A DNA stretch of 64,000 nucleotides from Streptomyces sp. f51 (GTDB lineage: Bacteria; Actinomycetota; Actinomycetes; Streptomycetales; Streptomycetaceae). The notes under the pieces were generated by a model. The model worked only from the letters and a program-made list of their open reading frames with translations, was not told the origin of the DNA and ran no database searches. The first letter of the stretch is position 1. Each line of letters opens with the position of its first letter. The translations under genes and the position numbers were made by a program. The DNA is taken from the NCBI RefSeq assembly GCF_037940415.1, contig NZ_CP149798.1, positions 5,489,001-5,553,000 on the forward strand, read 5' to 3'. Of this stretch, positions 34,211 through 42,129 are shown in pieces.

Positions 34211-36774
34211 CACTTGGCTCCCTGCGTGAAGCGGACGGCGGTGCCGTCGGCGATCACGGACTGGTTGTAGGAGTACTGGAGGGCGTCGGTGCCGGACTGG
34301 TTCGCGATGCCGACGGTGGCGCCCGCGCCCTTGTCCGCGACCGACTGGTACTGGAGCGTCACGGCGCCGGTGGCCTCCTCGAAGACGACCTCGAAGGAGG
34401 CGCGGCCCGAAGTGCCGTTCGCGTAGGCGGCGTTGTTCCAGACGACGGCGAACCGGCGGCTGCCCTTGGTGCCGGTGGTGGCGGTCTGCACCGACGACTT
34501 CCGGTCGAGGGTGAGGTCGTCCCACAGCGGGGCGATGATCCCCTTGACGCCGTTCACGCCGGTGGTCGGCAGTGCGGTGTTGCCGTAGTCGCCGACGCGT
34601 GAGGACAGGAAGTTCACCAGGCCGTCGGTGGTGACGGAGGCGGAGGAGTACGCGACGCCGTACAGGCTCACCGGGAAGGGCAGCGCGACGCTCGCCGCGT
34701 CCTCGTCACCGGTCAGCGAGACCTTCTTGGAGCCGGCGATCCAGGAGTACGCCGTGGGGGCGCAGCTGTTGCCGTGGCCGTCGGTGCGGGCCGGCACCCG
34801 GACGTCCTTGGTGAGGTCGGCCGAGGCGACGATGGCGGTGCCGGTGTAGACGCCGTTGCACAGGACCGGCGCCGCGGGCTTGACCGTCAGGCCATAAGTG
34901 CCCTCGGCGACCTTCGCGAAGCTGTACCCGCCCTTGGCGTCGGTGGTGACGGCGGCGACGGGGGAGCCGGTGACCTCGACCGTGGCACCCGCGAGGGCCT
35001 TGCCGGTGACGTCGAGCACGGTGCCGGCGACCTTGTGCGAGGCCACCGCGTCCAGCGCGATGTCCTGGGTGAGGGACTGCGTCTCGGCGACCGTGACGCC
35101 GGTGACCGAGCCGGTCGCGTAGCCGTAGCCGCTGTACGCGAAGGTGTACGTGCCGGCGGGCAGCGCGAGCCTGTACGTGCCGTCGGCGGCGGTGGTGACC
35201 GTGCGGACGTCGCCGCCGGTGCCGGTGGCCTTCACGGTGACGTTGGCGAGGGCCGAGCCGGTCGCCCTGTCGGTGACCTCGCCGGTGACGGTGGCCGCGG
35301 TGTGCGGGGCCAGGTCGACCGAGGCGAGGATGTCGAGCTTGCCCTCGCCCCACACGTTGTTCATGCCGGCGGTGCCGCCGCAGTGCGTGTCGTCGACGTC
35401 GCGCGCGCCCTCGTTGAGCATCTTGCGCGTCCCGTCGATGTCGCCGATCAGGGAGGGCGCCGCCGACCACAGCAGCGCCACCGCGCCCGCGACGTGCGGG
35501 GTCGCCATCGACGTACCGGACTCGGTGTTGTACGACGAACCGGGCCAGGTGGACTCGACCTTGACGCCCGGCGCCGAGATGTTCGGCTTCATCGAGCCGT
35601 CGACCAGCGAGGGGCCGAAGCCGGAGAAGGAGGCGATGGTGCCGGTGGAGTCGTAGGCGCCGACGCCGTAGGAGGGGGCCTGCGAGCCGGGGGCGTGGGC
35701 GGTGGAGCAGGTCTTGCCGTCGCCGTCGTTGCCGGCCGCGAACGCCTCGAAGATGCCGGCGGCGTTCCAGGCCTCGACGATGTCCTGGTAGAACGTCGTG
35801 TCGCCGCCGCCCCAGGAGTTGTTGACGATGTTCGGCGCGAGGTCCGGGCGCGGGTTCTGGCCGTTGTGGTCGGTCGGCGCGAGGATCCACTGTCCGGCCG
35901 CGAGCAGCGACGCGTCCGAACAGGAGGAGGACTCGCAGCCCTTGGCGGCGATCCACTTGGCGTTCGGCGCGACACCGATGCCGTGCCTGCCGACCATCGT
36001 GCCCATGGTGTGGGTGCCGTGGCCGTTGTTGTCGCAGGGGACACCGCCGGTGCCGCACTGGCCGGTCGGGTCGTACCAGTTGTAGTCGTGCGTGAAGGTG
36101 CCGTCGCCGTTGTTGCCGCGGTACTGGGCGACCAGGTCGGGGTGGTCGTACTGCACGCCCGAGTCGACGTTGGCGATGACGATGCCCTCGCCGCGGTCGT
36201 CGTACCGGTTCCACACGTCGTCGGCGTTGATGTCGGCGACGCCCCACTCGGGGGTGTCGTCGCCGTTCGCGGAGGAGTCCGTGCCCGAGCGCGGCGCGGT
36301 GATCTTCTTGTCGGCCGTCTCGATGCCGTCGAGCTTGTAGTGCTGCTCCTTGACGACCGACGCGACGTCCGAACGCCTCGCCAGCTCGTTGACGAGGTCC
36401 TGACCACCCGTGACCTGGATCGCGTCGGCGATCCAGTAGTCCTGGTGGCCGATCTTCTTCTTGTCCAGGAAGGACCTGAGGGAGGCCTGGCTGTCGGCGG
36501 CGTGCGCGCGCAGTTCCTTGAAGGCGGCACCGGCCCTCGCGGCGTGCGTCTTCTGCTTCCTGGCGCCGGACAGGTCCGCCTGGTCCTTCAGGACGACGAA
36601 GAACGTCGTGTCACCGCCCTTGGCCACGGCGGCGGAGAGCGCGGAGTCGACCTTGGCCGACGGCGCGGCACCGGCGGCGAGCGCGGGTGTCGGCGCGGTC
36701 AGCAGGGCGGTCGCCGTGAAGGCGGCCGCCGCCCAGACGGCGCTCTTGCGCCGGGGCGGTTGGGGCAGGTGCAT
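34210..36774 (-). CDS. Secreted subtilisin-like serine protease (S8) with carboxypeptidase-regulatory-like domains
   Basis: 854 aa. Signal peptide about 1-34, and an inhibitor-I9-like prodomain about 50-145. The S8 catalytic domain has D204 (VDSGVQYDHPDL), H252 (NGHGTHT), oxyanion N319 (VNNSWGG) and S422 (SGTSMATPHVAG). Next are two carboxypeptidase-regulatory-like/SdrD-B-type beta domains (TVTGEVTDRATGSALANVTV; KVAGTVLDVTGKALAGATVE) and a C-terminal beta-rich domain. ATG 36774 has GGAGGAG 9 nt upstream. The architecture resembles bacillopeptidase F. Extracellular proteolysis is the expected role. Confidence 0.93.
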   Translation of the reverse strand: MHLPQPPRRKSAVWAAAAFTATALLTAPTPALAAGAAPSAKVDSALSAAVAKGGDTTFFVVLKDQADLSGARKQKTHAARAGAAFKELRAHAADSQASLRSFLDKKKIGHQDYWIADAIQVTGGQDLVNELARRSDVASVVKEQHYKLDGIETADKKITAPRSGTDSSANGDDTPEWGVADINADDVWNRYDDRGEGIVIANVDSGVQYDHPDLVAQYRGNNGDGTFTHDYNWYDPTGQCGTGGVPCDNNGHGTHTMGTMVGRHGIGVAPNAKWIAAKGCESSSCSDASLLAAGQWILAPTDHNGQNPRPDLAPNIVNNSWGGGDTTFYQDIVEAWNAAGIFEAFAAGNDGDGKTCSTAHAPGSQAPSYGVGAYDSTGTIASFSGFGPSLVDGSMKPNISAPGVKVESTWPGSSYNTESGTSMATPHVAGAVALLWSAAPSLIGDIDGTRKMLNEGARDVDDTHCGGTAGMNNVWGEGKLDILASVDLAPHTAATVTGEVTDRATGSALANVTVKATGTGGDVRTVTTAADGTYRLALPAGTYTFAYSGYGYATGSVTGVTVAETQSLTQDIALDAVASHKVAGTVLDVTGKALAGATVEVTGSPVAAVTTDAKGGYSFAKVAEGTYGLTVKPAAPVLCNGVYTGTAIVASADLTKDVRVPARTDGHGNSCAPTAYSWIAGSKKVSLTGDEDAASVALPFPVSLYGVAYSSASVTTDGLVNFLSSRVGDYGNTALPTTGVNGVKGIIAPLWDDLTLDRKSSVQTATTGTKGSRRFAVVWNNAAYANGTSGRASFEVVFEEATGAVTLQYQSVADKGAGATVGIANQSGTDALQYSYNQSVIADGTAVRFTQGAK

Positions 36775-37098
36775 CGGGGGTGCTCCTCCAGGGACGGTAC
36801 GGGGGAGCTCGGACGCTAGGCAGACGCCGTTACTCGGGCATTACAGAGTGCGGCCGGGCCGCACAACTGCCCCCACTCCAGGGCGAACCGGGCCCCCTTC
36901 CCGACGCGGTCGCCTCAACGCGGCCGACCCGCACGGCGGTTGGTGCCCGGAAGGCGGTGGCGACGGCCGAACTCCGTTCCCCGTGAGGCCTTTGCCGTCT
37001 CTTTACAACCCGGTCCGCCGCCGGGTCGTCTCTCCGCTCGATCCGCAAGCAGCCCGTCCGCCGTATCCGGCGGACGGGCCGACGAAAGAGAGCGATTC
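36775..37098. promoter_or_regulatory. Divergent promoter region with leader hairpin (37052-37079)
   Basis: Intergenic space between the protease and the sortase-substrate gene. It holds a hairpin at 36848-36864 and a perfect 12-bp stem with 4-nt loop (37052-37063 with 37068-37079). The latter ends 19 nt before ATG 37099. It could be an attenuator or an mRNA-stability element in that gene's leader. I could not assign promoter boxes. Confidence 0.5.
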
Positions 37099-37491
37099 AT
37101 GCGCCGAACCGTCTTCAGCGCCACGGCACTCGCGTGCACCGCCGTACTCGTGGGCACGGTGCCCGCGTTCGCCGACGGGAGCTCCCCGCGCCCCACGGCC
37201 CGTCCGAGCGTCAGCGCGGCTCCGGCCTCGGCACGCCCCAGCGCGGCACCGGCCCAGGCGAGCCCCACTCCGACCCGCGCGCCCTCCGCCGTTCCCAGCG
37301 CCGTGCCGACGCGTGCGCCGGGCTCGGGGCAGGTCTCCGTACGCCCGAACGGGGCGCCCGACACCGGGGTGGCGTCGACCGGGACGACGTCCTCGGGGCC
37401 TGCCGGGCTCATCGGCGGGAGCGCCGCCGCCGTCGTCGCCGCGGGCGCGGCGGTGTTCGTCGTACGCCGTCGGCGGGCGACCGGGGAATGA
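37099..37491 (+). CDS. Small surface protein, likely sortase substrate
   Basis: 130 aa. The signal peptide (RRTVFSATALACTAVLVGTVPAFA) is followed by about 60 residues of Pro/Ala/Ser low complexity. Then come NGAPDTGVASTG (a possible degenerate sorting motif, APDTG), a hydrophobic helix (AGLIGGSAAAVVAAGAAVFVV) and RRRRATGE. The layout is that of an LPxTG-type protein. Its TGA overlaps the next ATG (ATGA), directly coupling it to a sortase. ATG 37099 is chosen over the upstream open frame. Confidence 0.75.
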   Translation: MRRTVFSATALACTAVLVGTVPAFADGSSPRPTARPSVSAAPASARPSAAPAQASPTPTRAPSAVPSAVPTRAPGSGQVSVRPNGAPDTGVASTGTTSSGPAGLIGGSAAAVVAAGAAVFVVRRRRATGE

Positions 37492-38126
37492 CGTCCCTCT
37501 CCGGGCGCGCGTTCGTCGCCGTGGTCTCGGCCGCGCTGCTCGTGGGCTGCGGCGGCCACCAGGCCGCTCCGGCCGCGGACCGGCGAAGCGCCGGCGCCAC
37601 CGCGACGGCACGGCCCGGCGGCACTCCGGCCGGCTCGCCCTCCGGTGCGCGGCAGGTGCGGGCGCTGGGGCGTTCGGTGCCGGTCGGGCTGCGGATACCG
37701 GCCATCGGGGTCGACACCCCGCTGATGCGGCTCGGACTGGCCGCGGACGGTGCCGTACAGGTGCCCCCGATCGCCTCGCACGACCTGGCCGGCTGGTACC
37801 GCTACTCGCCGACGCCCGGTCAGAAGGGCCCCTCGGTGATCCTCGGCCATGTCACGGTCGGCACGTACGGCGACGGCGTCTTCCGCCGCCTCGCGCGTCT
37901 GCGCCGCGGTGACCGGATCGTGGTGCGTCTGGAGAACGGCAGGTCGGCCGGGTTCACCGTCGGCGAGGTCCGTACAGTCGCCAAGGCCGACTTCCCGGCG
38001 GACGCGGTCTACGGCGACGTGGACCGCCCGGAGCTGCGGCTCATCACCTGCGGCGGCCCCCGTTCCGGAACCGGCTACCGGGACAACGTGATCGTGTTCG
38101 CGGACCTGACCTCCGCGAGCCACTGA
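37488..38126 (+). CDS. Class F-type sortase (lipoprotein)
   Basis: 212 aa. The lipobox-like LLVGC near residue 20 suggests lipid anchoring. The catalytic set is visible: H121 in VILGHVTVG, C188 in LITCGGP and R198 in GYRDNVIVFA. LRIPAIGVDTPLMRLGLAAD opens the sortase barrel in the way of actinobacterial class F enzymes. ATG 37488 overlaps the upstream stop. The adjoining small surface protein is the natural candidate substrate. A terminator-like hairpin follows. Confidence 0.87.
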   Translation: MTSLSGRAFVAVVSAALLVGCGGHQAAPAADRRSAGATATARPGGTPAGSPSGARQVRALGRSVPVGLRIPAIGVDTPLMRLGLAADGAVQVPPIASHDLAGWYRYSPTPGQKGPSVILGHVTVGTYGDGVFRRLARLRRGDRIVVRLENGRSAGFTVGEVRTVAKADFPADAVYGDVDRPELRLITCGGPRSGTGYRDNVIVFADLTSASH

Positions 38127-38143
38127 CTCCCCACCGGCGATCG

Positions 38144-38187
38144 GGGATCCTGGGCCCGCGGACCGTACCCCCGCGGCCCGGGATCCC
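38144..38187 (+). terminator. Terminator after sortase gene
   Basis: Arms 38144-38161 and 38171-38187 pair with one mismatch and one bulge, around a 9-nt loop. Confidence 0.65.
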
Positions 38188-38217
38188 TCCCGTCCGGCAC
38201 CGTCACGACCATGGAGA

Positions 38218-38712
38218 ATGTTGAAAGGGTCCCGCGAGAAGGCGGCGTCCGAGCTGTTCGCCGCCCTCTACCCCCGCCTCGCCGGCTGGTGCCGCCGTCT
38301 CGTCGACGACGACGGGACGGCCCACGAGATCGCCTCGGAGGCGTTCACCCGGCTCTGGTCCCGCTGGACCTCCGTCGCCGAGCCGCGGGGGTTCCTCTAC
38401 GTCACGGCGGCCAACCTCGTCCGGGACCACTGGCGCAAGCTGGAGCGGGAGCGCCGGGCCGTGCGCCGGGCCACCGCCGAGGCGGCCGTCGGCCCCCTCA
38501 ACGAACAGGCCGATCCGTCCGTCCGTCTGCTCGTGCAGTCGCTGCCCGAACGGCTGCGCGTGCCGATCCTGCTGCACTACTACGCTGACATGCCGATCCG
38601 GGAGGTGGCGGCGCTGACCGGGCGCAAGGAAGGAACGATCAAGGCCGATCTCCACGCGGCCCGCGAACTGCTCCGCGCCCACCTGAGGAGAAGTCTTGAT
38701 CACACACTCTGA
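38218..38712 (+). CDS. ECF-type RNA polymerase sigma factor
   Basis: 164 aa with sigma2-like (LFAALYPRLAGWCRRLVDDD, HEIASEAFTRLWSRW, LYVTAANLVRDHWRKLERER) and sigma4-like (LPERLRVPILLHYYADMPIR, ALTGRKEGTIKADLHAARE) regions. ATG 38218 or TTG 38221 are both possible; GGAG lies 2-5 nt upstream. The next gene overlaps its 3' end by 17 nt and encodes a one-helix membrane protein in the position of an anti-sigma factor. Confidence 0.88.
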   Translation: MLKGSREKAASELFAALYPRLAGWCRRLVDDDGTAHEIASEAFTRLWSRWTSVAEPRGFLYVTAANLVRDHWRKLERERRAVRRATAEAAVGPLNEQADPSVRLLVQSLPERLRVPILLHYYADMPIREVAALTGRKEGTIKADLHAARELLRAHLRRSLDHTL

Positions 38713-39217
38713 CGACGGTCCGGACTTCGGCCCCGACGACCCGCTCGCCGTCATCATGCGGCCCCCGTCCGAGTACCTCTCGCCACCGCCCGGCCGCTAC
38801 GAGGCGATCCGCAGGGGTGCGGCCCGCCGCAGGCTGCGAAGGGCGGCGGCCGGGGCGGCGGTCGCGTGTGCCGTCGGCGCTCTGGTCGTGCTGCCGCTGA
38901 GGTCGGCCGCGCCCGAGGCGCCCGTGGCCCCGGTGGTTCCCCTGGCCCCTCCGTCCGTGACCGGTCCGCCGGCCGAGCCCACCCCCTCGGTGTCGCCCGG
39001 GCCCGCGAGCCCCCGTCCCGGTGGCGGGGGCGGCTCGTCCGCCAGGCCCACCGCTCCGCGCACCGCCCCCGTTCCGACGGCGCGGACGACCGGTACGCCC
39101 ACCTTCGGCCGTACGCCGTCGGCCGCCCGGACCTCCGAGCCCGCGACCGCCCGTCCCTCCGCGGTCCGGACCGGTGCCGTTCCCACGCCCACGCCGTCCA
39201 GGGGGGCTCAGCGGTAG
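38696..39217 (+). CDS. Single-pass membrane protein, candidate anti-sigma factor
   Basis: 173 aa. About 48 cytoplasmic residues with PPSEYLSPPPGRYEAIRRGA, then RRRLRRAAAG and one helix (AAVACAVGALVVLPL), then about 105 Pro/Thr/Ser/Arg-rich residues outside. There is no recognisable HXXXCXXC zinc anti-sigma motif. TTG 38696 has AGGAGA just upstream and lies within the sigma gene, so the pair is coupled. Position and topology suggest anti-sigma or sigma-associated function; this is inference. Confidence 0.7.
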   Translation: MITHSDDGPDFGPDDPLAVIMRPPSEYLSPPPGRYEAIRRGAARRRLRRAAAGAAVACAVGALVVLPLRSAAPEAPVAPVVPLAPPSVTGPPAEPTPSVSPGPASPRPGGGGGSSARPTAPRTAPVPTARTTGTPTFGRTPSAARTSEPATARPSAVRTGAVPTPTPSRGAQR

Positions 39218-39402
39218 GGGGCACGCGGGTACGGTTTCCCGGCGGTGCGCGGCGCGGGCCGCGGCGCGGGGGCGGGCACCGGGGTGGGCACGGGGCAGGC
39301 ACGGGGTGGGCGCCAGGGTGGGCGCGGGGGCCACTCATAAAGCAATCCTTCAGTACCCATAAGTCGGCCTTATGAGGTCATAGCCCGGACCCGCCTACTG
39401 AC

Positions 39403-39421
39403 TTAGGTTTGCCTCAGTTTA
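39403..39421 (+). promoter_or_regulatory. DtxR/DmdR-type iron box upstream of ferredoxin reductase
   Basis: TTAGGTTTGCCTCAGTTTA matches the remembered iron-box consensus TTAGGTTAGGCTCACCTAA at 14 of 19 positions. It lies 46 nt before ATG 39467. A separate dyad CATAAG...CTTATG spans 39358-39374. The interval 39218-39402 otherwise holds only GC-rich sequence. Confidence 0.5.
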
Positions 39422-39466
39422 GGCTTCCCGTCGAGTCCTCTGCCCCTGCTCGAAGGGAATCTGATC

Positions 39467-40831
39467 ATGCCTCGCCCTCTGCGGGTAGCCATTGTCGGAG
39501 CCGGCCCCGCCGGAATCTACGCCGCCGACGCGCTGCTGAAATCCGCAGTGGCCGCCGAGCCCGGTGTCTCCATCGACCTGTTCGAGCGGATGCCGGCCCC
39601 GTTCGGTCTCATCCGCTACGGCGTCGCCCCCGATCACCCCCGGATCAAGGGCATCATCACGGCCCTGCACCAGGTGCTCGACAAGCCGCAGATCCGCCTC
39701 TTCGGCAACGTCGACTACCCCCGCGACATCAACCTGGACGATCTGCGCGCCTTCTACGACGCGGTGATCTTCTCCACGGGCGCCACGGCCGACCGGGCCC
39801 TCGACATCCCGGGCATCGAGCTCGACCGCTCGTACGGCGCGGCGGACTTCGTCTCCTGGTACGACGGCCACCCGGACGTCCCGCGCACCTGGCCGCTGGA
39901 GGCCGAGAAGGTCGCCGTCCTCGGTGTCGGCAACGTCGCCCTGGACGTGGCCCGCATCCTCGCCAAGACGGCGGACGAACTGCTGCCCACCGAGATCCCG
40001 CCGAACGTGTACGAGGGACTCAAGGCCAACAAGGCCCTTGAGGTCCACGTCTTCGGCCGCCGCGGTCCGGCGCAGGCGAAGTTCAGCCCGATGGAGCTGC
40101 GCGAGCTCGACCACTCGCCCACCATCGAGGTCATCGTCGACCCCGAGGACATCGACTACGACGAGGGCTCGATCGCGACCCGGCGCGGCAACAAGCAGGC
40201 CGACATGGTCGCCAAGACCCTGGAGAACTGGGCGATCCGCGACACCGGCGACCGCCCGCACAAGCTGTTCCTGCACTTCTTCGAGTCGCCCACCGAGATC
40301 CTCGGCGAGAACGGCGAGGTCACCGGCCTGCGCACCGAGCGCACCGCTCTCGACGGCACCGGGAACGTCAAGGGCACCGGCGAGTTCAAGGACTGGGACG
40401 TCAGCGCGGTCTACCGCGCCGTCGGCTACCTCTCCGACAGCCTGCCCAAGCTGCCCTGGGACGTGGACTCGGGCACCGTGCCGGACGCGGCCGGCCGGGT
40501 CCTGGAGGACTCGGGCGAGCACCTGGCGTCCACGTACGTCACCGGCTGGATCCGGCGCGGTCCCATCGGTCTGATCGGTCACACCAAGGGCGACGCCAAC
40601 GAGACGGTCGCGAGCCTGCTCGACGACCACGCGAACGGCCGTCTGCTCACGCCCACTTCGCCCGACCCGGAGGCCGTCGACGCCTTCCTCGGCGAGCGGG
40701 ACGTCCGTTTCACCACGTGGGAGGGCTGGTACCGGCTCGACGCGGCGGAGAAGGCGCTCGGTGAACCCCAGGGCCGTGAGCGCGTGAAGCTCGTCGAGCG
40801 CGAGGACATGCTGCGGGAGAGCGGAGCCTGA
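39467..40831 (+). CDS. Ferredoxin/adrenodoxin-type NADP+ reductase (FprA-like)
   Basis: 454-aa FAD enzyme that transfers electrons between NADPH and ferredoxins, for example to P450 or Fe-S systems. The N-terminal FAD site VAIVGAGPAGIYAADALL, FERMPAPFGLIRYGVAPDHP and the NADP-binding VAVLGVGNVALDVARIL are typical of the FprA/adrenodoxin reductase family. VFGRRGPAQAKFSPMELREL carries basic residues for the NADP phosphate. GWIRRGPIGLIGHTKGDANE is the C-terminal FAD motif. The iron box upstream suggests higher expression under iron limitation. Confidence 0.93.
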   Translation: MPRPLRVAIVGAGPAGIYAADALLKSAVAAEPGVSIDLFERMPAPFGLIRYGVAPDHPRIKGIITALHQVLDKPQIRLFGNVDYPRDINLDDLRAFYDAVIFSTGATADRALDIPGIELDRSYGAADFVSWYDGHPDVPRTWPLEAEKVAVLGVGNVALDVARILAKTADELLPTEIPPNVYEGLKANKALEVHVFGRRGPAQAKFSPMELRELDHSPTIEVIVDPEDIDYDEGSIATRRGNKQADMVAKTLENWAIRDTGDRPHKLFLHFFESPTEILGENGEVTGLRTERTALDGTGNVKGTGEFKDWDVSAVYRAVGYLSDSLPKLPWDVDSGTVPDAAGRVLEDSGEHLASTYVTGWIRRGPIGLIGHTKGDANETVASLLDDHANGRLLTPTSPDPEAVDAFLGERDVRFTTWEGWYRLDAAEKALGEPQGRERVKLVEREDMLRESGA

Positions 40832-40840
40832 GCCACCGGA

Positions 40841-40859
40841 GCCCCGGACGGGGCGGTTT
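40841..40859 (+). terminator. Short GC hairpin with T run after reductase gene
   Basis: GCCCC/GGGGC stem with 4-nt loop followed by GGTTTT, 10 nt after the stop codon: weak but intrinsic-terminator-like. Confidence 0.45.
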
Positions 40860-40893
40860 TGAACGCGTTCAAGTCGGGGCGTACGCTCCCGGT

Positions 40894-41421
40894 ATGAGCG
40901 ACAGAGCCGCCCTGCTCCGGGGCATCCGTGCGTGGCTTGCCTTCTTCGTCGTCAGCCTGGTGCTCAGTGGCGCCACGGCCTTCCCGCTGGTGCACGAACT
41001 GCACTGGACCGAGGACCTGCTGCGGACCCTGTCCGTGCCGGAACACCTGCCCGTCCTGATGGACTGGATCGACCGCGTGAGCCGCGGCCTCGACACCGCT
41101 GACGCCCAGTACCCGTTCCTGCTCTACGGAACGGACTGGCTGGCGTTCGCGCATCTCGTCATCGCGGTCGCGTTCTACGGTCCGTACCGCGATCCGGTCC
41201 GCAACATCTGGGTCGTCGAGTTCGGGATGATCGCCTGCGCCGGCATCGTCCCGCTCGCCCTGATCTGCGGACCGGTCCGCGGAATTCCCTTCTGGTGGAC
41301 GGTCGTCGACATGTCCTTCGGGATCTTCGGGGTGATCCCGCTGTACGTCGTACGGAAGAAGATCAAGCGCCTGGAAGCCCTCGGCGCCGGACCGGTGCCC
41401 GTGCCGGCGGCCGCCGGCTGA
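40894..41421 (+). CDS. Hypothetical integral membrane protein
   Basis: 175 aa with four hydrophobic helices: AWLAFFVVSLVLSGATAFPL, DWLAFAHLVIAVAFYG, FGMIACAGIVPLALICG and FWWTVVDMSFGIFGVIPLYV. Polar loops between the first two contain WTEDLLRTL and DWIDRVSRGL. The basic tail is RKKIKRLEALG. I recognise the pattern as a conserved bacterial hypothetical but know no function. Convergent with the GDPD gene, 7 nt apart. Confidence 0.8.
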   Translation: MSDRAALLRGIRAWLAFFVVSLVLSGATAFPLVHELHWTEDLLRTLSVPEHLPVLMDWIDRVSRGLDTADAQYPFLLYGTDWLAFAHLVIAVAFYGPYRDPVRNIWVVEFGMIACAGIVPLALICGPVRGIPFWWTVVDMSFGIFGVIPLYVVRKKIKRLEALGAGPVPVPAAAG

Positions 41422-41428
41422 CGTCGTC

Positions 41429-42112
41429 TCAGTCCCGGCGCAGCGCGGTCAGCGCGTCGATGCGGTTGGTCGTGATCGAGTCGACTCCCGCGTCGAGCAG
41501 GCGGCGCATGGAGCGGCGGGTGTCGGGCGTCCAGACGGACAGCAGATGCCCGCCGCGGTGCACCCGGGCCGCGAGGTCCCGGCTCACCAGGGTGAAGCGG
41601 TAGTTGAGCCAGCGCGGGCGTACGACGTCGAGCAGACCCGGACGCGGCGGGGCCAGGGTCGTCCAGGTCAGCGCGATCTCCGCGGACGGATCGGCGGCCC
41701 GCACCGCGAGCATGGCGGGGGCCGCGGCGCAGTAGTACACCCGCTCCCCGGCCCCGCACGCCCGCACCACGTCCACGATCTCGCGCGCGACCCGCACGTC
41801 CACCGCGCCCGGCAGATCGACCATGACCCTGCTGTCGCCGGTCGCCCCGAGTGCCTCCGCCAGCGTCGGCACACCGCCCGCCGTGAGGCCGCGCACCTCG
41901 TCGCCGGACAGCGAGTTCAGTGCGCGGTCGTGTCCCCACAGGCGTTTGAGCGACGCGTCGTGCAGCAGGACGGGTACACGGTCGCGCGTCAGGCGTACGT
42001 CGATCTCGACGGCGTCCGCGCCCCGTTGGAGCGCGGAACGCAGGGAGTCGATCGTGTTCTCACGGGCGCGATAGGGGTCGCCGCGATGGGCGACTGCGGT
42101 CACGGTGCGCAT
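41429..42112 (-). CDS. Glycerophosphodiester phosphodiesterase (GDPD family)
   Basis: 227 aa, a TIM-barrel phosphodiesterase that hydrolyses lipid head-group diesters to glycerol 3-phosphate. The N-terminal AHRGDPYRARENTIDSLRSA and ADAVEIDVRLTRDRVPVLLH hold the catalytic His pair and metal Glu/Asp. VWTPDTRRSMRRLLDAGVDS and TTNRIDAL close the barrel. No signal peptide, so cytoplasmic. ATG 42112. Transcribed after the deaminase gene (17-nt gap), probably the same operon. Confidence 0.9.
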   Translation of the reverse strand: MRTVTAVAHRGDPYRARENTIDSLRSALQRGADAVEIDVRLTRDRVPVLLHDASLKRLWGHDRALNSLSGDEVRGLTAGGVPTLAEALGATGDSRVMVDLPGAVDVRVAREIVDVVRACGAGERVYYCAAAPAMLAVRAADPSAEIALTWTTLAPPRPGLLDVVRPRWLNYRFTLVSRDLAARVHRGGHLLSVWTPDTRRSMRRLLDAGVDSITTNRIDALTALRRD

Positions 42113-42129
42113 GCGCCCATTGTGCTGGG

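Noticed and set aside
29867..34270. A plus-strand open frame of about 1467 codons opposite the SARP and FG-GAP genes
   Set aside because: It is Arg/Val/Gly-rich, has no domain motif, and exists because high-GC third positions keep the antisense frame free of stops.
34774..36819. A plus-strand open frame of about 681 codons over the protease gene
   Set aside because: Antisense shadow; the minus strand encodes a complete S8 catalytic triad.
27833..38126. A secondary-metabolite gene cluster suggested by the SARP regulator
   Set aside because: No synthase, tailoring or resistance genes are present around it.
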